Below, piece after piece: positions 1 through 4,856 of a stretch of 6,513 nt of DNA. The notes under the pieces were generated by a model. That model was not told where the DNA came from and did not search any database. It saw only the letters and a program-made list of their open reading frames with translations. Each line of letters starts with the position of its first letter. Positions within the stretch are counted from its first letter, which is position 1. The stretch comes from CALTSX01 sp051647685. GTDB lineage: Bacteria; Chlamydiota; Chlamydiia; Chlamydiales; CALTSX01. Both the position numbers and the translations under genes were made by a program. The DNA lies in contig JBOFEG010000025.1 in assembly GCA_051647685.1 (NCBI GenBank), forward strand, positions 1 to 6,513, written 5' to 3'.

Positions 1-32
1 AAAACATTTATTTTATATATAATTAGTGATTT

Positions 33-48
33 TATAATTTAATATAAT
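33..48 (+). promoter_or_regulatory. possible -10 elements upstream of the effector gene
   Basis: The 63 bp before the first reading frame are almost pure A and T. They contain two exact TATAAT hexamers, at 33-38 and 43-48, that could act as -10 boxes. No TTGACA-like -35 element lies at the usual distance from either. Because such hexamers arise easily by chance in sequence this AT-rich, this is a weak call. No clear Shine-Dalgarno sequence precedes the ATG at 64. Confidence 0.25.
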
Positions 49-63
49 AATATTAATTTAATA

Positions 64-513
64 ATGACTATAAATAATTTTAATTACATTCATAAACATC
101 AGAACGAACCATTAGATCTACGCATCAATATTTCTTTAAACGAAACTAATTCCACAGGGCTAGAAGTCACAGGTAGAATAGTGTCAGAAGCTATGAATGT
201 ATTAATGGGTTATGACGAAGAAGTATGTATGGAAATATCCGAACCTGCTATCTCGACAGTAGATATCCCAATGATTGATTCCCATTTCCCTTCATTATCT
301 CAAGGGAATTTTGAGGTTAATAATAATGCCAATCTTCAAAAAGATGCAAGATGGCTAGAATTGAGAAAAGAAATTATTGGGTCTGAGAAAATAGATTCTC
401 ACGGAAATATTATCTCATTAGATTTTTCTAAAAGGTTTATTCACAAAGGGTGTTTACTTGAAGAAATTTTTCAAAATTTAACTCAAATTTTTGGAAGAGA
501 GGATATATTATAG
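64..513 (+). CDS. N-terminal part of an LRR-NEL effector, cut off by a frameshift (or separate 149-aa hypothetical protein)
   Basis: The reading frame opens at the ATG at 64; an in-frame TAA at 40-42 bars an earlier start. The first 40 residues are polar, rich in Asn, Ser, Thr and Ile, with no hydrophobic signal peptide or membrane segment. This fits, but does not prove, a type III secretion signal. Residues 1-100 match no family I recognise. From about residue 118 the protein reads like a degenerate LRR unit: G-N-I-I-S-L-D-F-S, then L-L-E-E-I-F-Q-N-L. The LRR pattern continues in the next frame (+1) after 491. The frame ends at TAG 511-513, overlapping the downstream LRR frame by 23 nt. I read it as the front end of the same gene, detached by a one-base change. 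If the frames are truly separate, it is a small hypothetical protein of unknown function. Confidence 0.6.
   Translation: MTINNFNYIHKHQNEPLDLRINISLNETNSTGLEVTGRIVSEAMNVLMGYDEEVCMEISEPAISTVDIPMIDSHFPSLSQGNFEVNNNANLQKDARWLELRKEIIGSEKIDSHGNIISLDFSKRFIHKGCLLEEIFQNLTQIFGREDIL
482..513 (+). other. frameshift junction between the N-terminal and LRR-NEL reading frames
   Basis: The upstream frame is open to TAG 511-513. The downstream frame is open only from 482, because TAA closes it at 479-481. The switch between frames must therefore lie in these 32 nt. The direction needed is +1 (or -2). A run of five T at 488-492 is the natural site: with four T the codons run Q-I-L-E-E-R-I-Y-Y without a stop and give one 667-aa protein. 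The downstream frame has only a TTG at 491 as a possible early start, with no Shine-Dalgarno before it. A purine-rich stretch at 493-502 looks like a ribosome binding site but has no start codon at the right distance in the LRR frame; the first in-frame ATG is at 701, inside the third LRR. Confidence 0.7.
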
Positions 514-2068
514 TACAGTAAAGAAAATAACCATAAAAGATAATAGGTTATCTAAATTACCGAGAAGTATTATTAAATTTACCAATTTAAAATCGATAGA
601 TTTGAATAATAATCGGTTTACTACAATTCCATCTGAAATTTATAATTTTAAGAATTTAAAGAAACTATGCATAAAAAATAATTTTATTAGTTATGTATCT
701 ATGCAAATTGGACGTTTAAAACGTTTAGAAGAAATTCATTTAAGTAAAAATAAAATTGAACATATACATAGACGTCTATTTAGCTTAAAGCAGCTACATA
801 CTTTAAACCTATCTGAAAATAAATTAAAAACTATTCCTAAATGGATTAATAATTTACATAATTTAAAATCTTTAAACGTTTCTTTTAATAAACTATTTGA
901 TATTCCTCCAGAAATTTTTGGAAAAAACTTAGAATACCTAGATCTCTCTAATAATCACATCGATGTAATTCCAAGGGCTATTAAAAACTCATCTAAATTG
1001 TTAGACATAAATTTTGATAGTAATGAAATTGTAAATATTCCGGATGAAGTTGGAGATCTATGCTATCTCACAGGAGTTTATTTGAATGATAACGAAACTC
1101 TCAGAGGTTTTTCAGATAACTTATATAATTTATTACCGAGTTGCACAGTTGAAATTGATAATTCTGGCATTTCTTTGTCTACTTTATCAGAAATACAATC
1201 CAAATCAGCCCAAATGAATTACAATGGTCCTGCATTCGAATTTTCTATGGCTGCCGCCGAAGAACGTATAGAGGATAGATTAATTGGGTCATTATATGTC
1301 CATACGACTCGAAATCCACCGAGGGCATTTAAAAATTTGCGGTCTATGTCAGATCATTTAGAAATGTGGTTAAATAGACTCAATTGGATGGCAGATTTTC
1401 AAGATGATTCAACCAATTTTACTCTTCCAGAAGCTATAATCGATTGTATTGAATATGCAGAAGTTAACTCTGAATATTACAAGTTATTTGAAAGTATCAT
1501 TCAAGGTGCGACCGCTACTTGCGGGGATGGTATAGCTCTATCTATTATTGATATTGGTATTGCAAAAGAGGTTCTCACCTTTATAGAATCTAAACAAATT
1601 GTAGAACTCAGTCATTTTTTATTGGGGAGTGCATTTCCACGACAAATTCTGCAAAAAATAGCAGGCCAAAAAATTACATTTTTGAAATTAGAGGCAAAGC
1701 AAAAAGATATTAATAATTTTTCGATAGACGATGTTGAAGTCTATTTAGCCTATCCCATCTTACTCAAAGAACGTCTTAAGCTATCTATTAATATCAATAG
1801 TATGATGACAGAGAGTGCAGCTACTGGAGTAACGCAGAAGGATCTAGAAATAGCAGCATTAGAGGTAGAAAAGCAACAAGCCGATAAGCAAGCTTGTGCC
1901 GAGTTCCTTGTTAATAACACTTATTGGATAGAATTAATTAAGCAACTGCATCCAGAAGAATATGAAGCCATTAATGAACAAAGTATTGAGATGATGGATG
2001 AATCTGAGGAAGCCGCAGAGAAGTATCGAAGAAATAGTCTTATAGCACTTAGTGGAATCAATCTATAA
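491..2068 (+). CDS. LRR-NEL protein, IpaH/SspH-like E3 ubiquitin ligase effector (5' part in another frame)
   Basis: Residue numbers count from the TTG at 491. Residues 10-218 form about nine LRRs of mostly 23 residues with the pattern L-x-x-L-x-L-x-x-N-x-L-x-x-I-P; this is the likely substrate-recognition domain. Residues about 245-500 resemble the NEL domain of Shigella IpaH and Salmonella SspH/SlrP. The order of motifs fits: A-T-A-T-C-G-D at 340-346 (C344 and D346 as the C-x-D active site), then D-D-V-E-V-Y-L-A-Y at 413-421, then a helical tail with F-L-V-N-N-T-Y-W near 472-479. In known NEL enzymes the Cys accepts ubiquitin from an E2 as a thioester and passes it to a host target, and the LRRs hold the enzyme inactive until substrate binds. 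An effector acting in the host cell is inferred. Odd points: Gly replaces the Arg usually found after C-x-D, and the frame lacks a good start and any secretion signal, both probably supplied by the overlapping upstream frame. Joined, the protein would be 667 aa with the active Cys at 486. Confidence 0.85.
   Translation: MEERIYYSTVKKITIKDNRLSKLPRSIIKFTNLKSIDLNNNRFTTIPSEIYNFKNLKKLCIKNNFISYVSMQIGRLKRLEEIHLSKNKIEHIHRRLFSLKQLHTLNLSENKLKTIPKWINNLHNLKSLNVSFNKLFDIPPEIFGKNLEYLDLSNNHIDVIPRAIKNSSKLLDINFDSNEIVNIPDEVGDLCYLTGVYLNDNETLRGFSDNLYNLLPSCTVEIDNSGISLSTLSEIQSKSAQMNYNGPAFEFSMAAAEERIEDRLIGSLYVHTTRNPPRAFKNLRSMSDHLEMWLNRLNWMADFQDDSTNFTLPEAIIDCIEYAEVNSEYYKLFESIIQGATATCGDGIALSIIDIGIAKEVLTFIESKQIVELSHFLLGSAFPRQILQKIAGQKITFLKLEAKQKDINNFSIDDVEVYLAYPILLKERLKLSININSMMTESAATGVTQKDLEIAALEVEKQQADKQACAEFLVNNTYWIELIKQLHPEEYEAINEQSIEMMDESEEAAEKYRRNSLIALSGINL
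518..1144 (+). repeat. leucine-rich repeat array, about nine units
   Basis: The units begin near residues 10, 33, 56, 79, 102, 125, 147, 170 and 193 of the LRR-NEL frame, a period of 23 residues (69 nt) with one 22-residue unit (the sixth). Most units carry the Asn of the LxxN turn and the I-P or L-P after it, the form common in bacterial effector LRRs. Units 3 and 4 lack the Pro, and unit 9 is degenerate and runs into a cap with a Cys at 218. The repeats are diverged at DNA level, so a recent tandem expansion is not evident. Confidence 0.9.
1223..1990 (+). other. NEL (novel E3 ligase) domain-coding region
   Basis: This covers residues about 245-500 of the LRR-NEL frame. The putative catalytic Cys codon TGC is at 1520-1522 and the Asp codon GAT at 1526-1528. 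The domain is recognised from motif order and spacing: the Cys sits about 70 residues before the acidic D-D-V-E-V motif, as I recall it from IpaH-family proteins. Boundaries are approximate. An HMM search against Pfam PF14496 would settle them. Confidence 0.8.
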
Positions 2069-2074
2069 GACGAG

Positions 2075-2995
2075 TTACAGCCATTTTTTCCTTTGAAAAA
2101 TAATCAATCCGACATAAGAAATTAGAACAATAAATAACAAAATCATGAAGAAAGCATGAGGGTGTTCCGCAAAGGGAAGGGCCACATTCATTCCATAGAG
2201 ACTAGCAACCATAGTCGGTAAGCTCAAAATAATCGTTAGAGCTGTCAACAATTTAATAGTTCTATTTAATTCATTGGTAAAAATTATTTGATAGGAATCT
2301 CTCAAACTTCGAATGCTTCTTAGATTGATGATACACAAATCTTCCGATTGAATGCTTGTGTTTAGAAGATCCTCTAGCAAATCCTGATCTTTTTCATATA
2401 GTATAGTATATTTCCCAGAAGTAATTGCCTCCAGTACACTCCGCAAAGGAACTAGAGAGGAAAGATACTGATGGAGATTTTCCTCATTAATAGTCAGACC
2501 CGTAATATCTTCGCTATCTACTTGTTTCATCTTCTTTTCTTGCTTTAACACGTGAGCTCGAATGCGTTTAATATGCATAGTGAATTCTTGCGTTATTGCG
2601 AGTAGAATATAAATTAATAGTTTTGATTTTAGTGCAGTAGAAATTCTAAATTTATTAGAAATGAAATTTTCTATGAGCAGGCTTTTTGTAGGGCAGACTG
2701 TTATAATATAGTCTCGCGTTAAAATAATCGTAAGAGTGGTTGTATAGAGTCCAGCTTCTTGGTGAGTTGGATGTCTTGTAAAGATAAGAACGTGTTCTAA
2801 AATTCTTTCAATTCTTGGAATTTCATATTTGTCTAAGCAGTCCGCTAAGTCGGAATAATCTAAGTCAATCAGCTCACTAATCTGTTGTATATCTTGAGGG
2901 GTGGCTTCATTTACATGTATCCAGCAACCTGCTATTGGCTTTGTAATAATATGAAGGTCATCATGATTGTCTTCTTTATAATATATAGTAATCAC
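2075..2995 (-). CDS. corA: CorA-family divalent-cation (Mg2+/Co2+) channel
   Basis: The 306-aa protein has the CorA plan: a large N-terminal cytoplasmic domain, a long helical region (about 115-250), then two membrane segments at about 248-267 and 281-300. The first membrane segment ends in the family's signature Y-G-M-N (267-270), which forms the ion selectivity filter in CorA pentamers. The acidic loop of classical CorA is shortened to V-A-L-P-F-A-E-H, and the C terminus is basic (R-K-K-W-L), as usual. The protein should sit in the inner membrane and import Mg2+ or a related ion; exact ion choice cannot be read from sequence. It starts at GTG 2995-2993: this is the only usual start codon between the upstream in-frame stop (3035-3037) and the conserved domain, and AGGA lies 8 nt before it. 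Its end meets the effector gene tail to tail, 6 bp away. It lies 74 bp after lpxD on the same strand. Confidence 0.9.
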   Translation of the reverse strand: MITIYYKEDNHDDLHIITKPIAGCWIHVNEATPQDIQQISELIDLDYSDLADCLDKYEIPRIERILEHVLIFTRHPTHQEAGLYTTTLTIILTRDYIITVCPTKSLLIENFISNKFRISTALKSKLLIYILLAITQEFTMHIKRIRAHVLKQEKKMKQVDSEDITGLTINEENLHQYLSSLVPLRSVLEAITSGKYTILYEKDQDLLEDLLNTSIQSEDLCIINLRSIRSLRDSYQIIFTNELNRTIKLLTALTIILSLPTMVASLYGMNVALPFAEHPHAFFMILLFIVLISYVGLIIFQRKKWL

Positions 2996-3003
2996 TGCTG
3001 AAT

Positions 3004-3007
3004 TCCT
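3004..3007 (-). promoter_or_regulatory. Shine-Dalgarno site fixing the corA GTG start
   Basis: On the minus strand AGGA stands 8 nt before the GTG at 2995-2993. With no ATG available before residue 140, this site supports GTG as the true start. Confidence 0.65.
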
Positions 3008-3031
3008 AAATAACGCAGAATGCTTTATCCC

Positions 3032-3061
3032 ATTTTAAACAAATAATAATAGAAATAACAA
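3032..3061 (-). promoter_or_regulatory. possible sigma-70-type promoter for corA
   Basis: In the 74-bp gap between lpxD and corA the minus strand reads TTGTTA (3061-3056) and TAAAAT (3037-3032) with an 18-bp spacer. The -10-like box lies about 36 bp before the corA start. Each box differs from consensus and the gap is AT-rich, so the call is tentative. It would let corA be expressed apart from the envelope cluster. I see no terminator hairpin after lpxD in this gap, so read-through from lpxD is also possible. Confidence 0.35.
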
Positions 3062-3069
3062 GGTTTATC

Positions 3070-4152
3070 TTATTTTGATAATTCACAATTAGATATATTT
3101 TTTTCCAAAGCAAGAATTCGTTTTTCTAATTGTTGAATTGTATGTATATGATCGCTAATTTTATTAAAATGAATTATATTACGTCGCCACTTAGAAAGAG
3201 AAATAGCTGGAGAGCCACCGAGTTTCGTACCAACTTCCGTTACAGATTTATGTATTCCACTTTGTGAACCGATAGCTACCTTATCAGCAATTGCAACGTG
3301 ACCGACAATTCCCACTTGCCCCCCGATAACAACACTTGCCCCTGTTTTAGAAGAGCCTGCAATACCTGCTTGTGCAACGATTAGATTATTTTCTCCAAGG
3401 GTTACATTATGTCCAACTTGCACTAAATTATCGATTTTAGTACCACTTTTTAGGTACGTCGCTTTAAATCTTGCGCGATCAATAGTAGTTCCAGCGCCGA
3501 TCTCAACGTCGTCTTCTATAATTACAGTACCGAGTTGCTCAAGTTTTGTGTGGATCGAATCTTTGCAAGTAAAATAACCAAAACCACAAGATCCAATAAT
3601 AGCGCCAGGTTGCAAGATTACTCGATCACCAATAAGAACCTTTTCTCGAATGACAACTCCCGAATGAATCGTGCAATTCGAACCGATCTTTGTCCCACTT
3701 CCAATATATACATTGGGATAAATAACTGTGTGGGCGCCTATTGTTACATTTTGATCAATGACAGTATAAGGACCGATGTGTACATCGCTGTCGATAAAAG
3801 CAGTAGGGTGAATGACTGCTGTCGGATGGATTCCAGTAAATCCAGATTGGTTGTTTGTATCCGATATAAATAGAGATAAAATCGTTTGAAAAGCGAGAGA
3901 GGGATTGTGAGAAATAAGAAAATTTTTACCTACTGAATTTTCTATAAGGAGAGAAAAACATTCATCGATACATATTGCTCCAGCTTGGGTTGTCTTTAAC
4001 TCGGGAATATATTTTCGATTAGACAAGAAAGAAACATCTCGACTCGTAGCGTGAGATAATTCGTCTACTCCTGAAATAGTGTAAGAAGGGTTTCCAACCA
4101 GCTTAGATTGCGTTTTAATCGCAAGTTCTTCCAAGGTATAAGTTACAGTCAT
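3070..4152 (-). CDS. lpxD: UDP-3-O-acylglucosamine N-acyltransferase LpxD
   Basis: LpxD adds the second 3-hydroxyacyl chain, from acyl-ACP, to the 2-amino group of UDP-3-O-acylglucosamine in lipid A synthesis in the cytoplasm. At 360 aa it has the usual length. The N-terminal uridine-binding domain (about 1-100) holds the S-F-L-S-N-R-K-Y element. Residues about 108-310 are hexapeptide repeats of a left-handed beta-helix (I-G-x-x-x-x and V-I-x-x-x-x units), including G-F-G-Y at 190-193 and G-A-G-T-T-I-D-R-A at 219-227. The supposed catalytic His is H248 in V-G-H-N, matching H239 of E. coli. A C-terminal amphipathic helix (about 332-351) follows, as in trimeric LpxD. The ATG at 4152-4150 has a weak GAG 6 nt upstream. 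The gene follows skp after a 97-bp gap holding a hairpin. Downstream lies corA instead of the fabZ-lpxA pair of Proteobacteria, which fits Chlamydiota. Confidence 0.96.
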   Translation of the reverse strand: MTVTYTLEELAIKTQSKLVGNPSYTISGVDELSHATSRDVSFLSNRKYIPELKTTQAGAICIDECFSLLIENSVGKNFLISHNPSLAFQTILSLFISDTNNQSGFTGIHPTAVIHPTAFIDSDVHIGPYTVIDQNVTIGAHTVIYPNVYIGSGTKIGSNCTIHSGVVIREKVLIGDRVILQPGAIIGSCGFGYFTCKDSIHTKLEQLGTVIIEDDVEIGAGTTIDRARFKATYLKSGTKIDNLVQVGHNVTLGENNLIVAQAGIAGSSKTGASVVIGGQVGIVGHVAIADKVAIGSQSGIHKSVTEVGTKLGGSPAISLSKWRRNIIHFNKISDHIHTIQQLEKRILALEKNISNCELSK

Positions 4153-4171
4153 GTATGCTCATATTTTACAT

Positions 4172-4223
4172 AAATAGCAATTCTAATTACTACAAGTGAA
4201 TAGGTAATTAGAATTGCTTATTT
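4172..4223. repeat. inverted repeat (hairpin) in the skp-lpxD gap
   Basis: Arms 4177-4190 and 4204-4217 are perfect complements over 14 bp around a 13-nt loop. With one bulged base (4218) the pairing goes on for five more bp (4172-4176 with 4219-4223). In the RNA of the bamA-skp-lpxD cluster it would end 19 nt before the lpxD start codon. On the minus strand no U-run follows the stem, so it is not a standard intrinsic terminator for skp. It could be a 5'-leader or mRNA-stabilising structure, a weak or factor-assisted terminator, a protein-binding palindrome, or a copy of a dispersed repeat. Confidence 0.8.
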
Positions 4224-4249
4224 ACTAGTTAATAATGGACAGGAATATA

Positions 4250-4831
4250 TTATTCTTTACTACTTGGGGTAGTTACTGGCACGAGGTTCGGCTTATTATC
4301 GTTCTCATCTTTTTCAAATAACATATCCAGTTCTTGAATGATCTGATTTGTTACTTCTATCCCAGCGTTATTACAAATCACAGAATTCTCATCTAACACA
4401 TAGTCCAAGTTCAATTTTGTAGAAACAATTTTTGCAGCATTTTTAACGTGAAAATGCATAGTTTGCATCACTTTGTAATTTGCTTGATTGATAAATTCAT
4501 AGTATTGTTGCTGATATCTTTGTAAATCTTCTTGATGGTTTTGGAATTTTATCTTAAGTTCTTGTTCGCCTTCCGGGGATAGGGTATCTATATATTCTGC
4601 ATCGTTGAGTTTATTGGCAATCTCTTGTAATTGTTGTTCTGTATCTTTAATGAGGGAAGTAATTTGATTTTGCAGAGCTTTTAGAGTAGATTGTTCTTTC
4701 TTACCATATTTGGATTCTTGAATACAATTTGCAAAACTCACAATACCAATTTTACTATCTGTGCCTTCTAATAGACACGGACTTGACACAGTAGCTACAC
4801 AAAATAAAAGGGAAAGTATTTGTTTTTTCAT
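4250..4831 (-). CDS. skp: Skp/OmpH-family periplasmic chaperone
   Basis: Skp binds unfolded outer-membrane proteins after Sec export and hands them to the Bam complex. The 193-aa protein begins with a signal peptide: K-K, then a hydrophobic stretch at 5-17, with cleavage probably between 17 and 26. It then shows the family's opening strand, K-I-G-I-V (27-31), followed by E-S-K-Y-G-K-K (39-45). Residues 46-135 are rich in Gln, Glu and Lys with heptad-like spacing, fitting the long coiled-coil arms. The second body segment is around 134-147 (I-V-S-T-K-L-N-L-D-Y-V-L-D). The tail after 172 is acidic, then Pro/Thr/Ser-rich, and looks disordered; it makes the protein somewhat longer than E. coli Skp. 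A Cys at 19 is preceded by Pro, so it is not a good lipobox. The ATG at 4831-4829 has AAGGA 8 nt upstream. The gene follows bamA by 25 bp, surely co-transcribed. In Chlamydia the same gene is called ompH. Confidence 0.92.
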   Translation of the reverse strand: MKKQILSLLFCVATVSSPCLLEGTDSKIGIVSFANCIQESKYGKKEQSTLKALQNQITSLIKDTEQQLQEIANKLNDAEYIDTLSPEGEQELKIKFQNHQEDLQRYQQQYYEFINQANYKVMQTMHFHVKNAAKIVSTKLNLDYVLDENSVICNNAGIEVTNQIIQELDMLFEKDENDNKPNLVPVTTPSSKE

Positions 4832-4839
4832 AATATAAT

Positions 4840-4844
4840 TCCTT
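4840..4844 (-). promoter_or_regulatory. Shine-Dalgarno site of skp
   Basis: AAGGA on the minus strand stands 8 nt before the skp ATG, within the 25-bp bamA-skp gap. It supports the chosen start and separate initiation within an operon mRNA. Confidence 0.7.
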
Positions 4845-4856
4845 ACATTTTAGGTT

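Noticed and set aside
484..492. Programmed -1 slippery heptamer at the A3-T5 stretch
   Set aside because: The bases do not fall in the X-XXY-YYZ register of the upstream frame, and the switch needed is +1 or -2, not -1. No prfB-like slippery codon before the stop was seen.
2086..2106. Terminator-like T-run and A-run pairing at the end of corA
   Set aside because: The pairing is only a short A/T stem inside corA coding sequence, with no GC core, so it cannot be called a terminator.
3535..3873. 112-aa open frame on the plus strand
   Set aside because: It lies wholly antisense to the hexapeptide-repeat region of lpxD, whose regular codons keep the other strand open. It has no family resemblance and no supporting start context.
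4172..4223. Intrinsic terminator after skp
   Set aside because: The stem is AT-rich and, read on the minus strand, is followed by TATTTATG instead of a U-run.
4774..4776. Lipoprotein Cys (residue 19) in Skp
   Set aside because: Pro stands directly before the Cys and the preceding residues do not form a lipobox, so an ordinary cleaved signal peptide is more likely.
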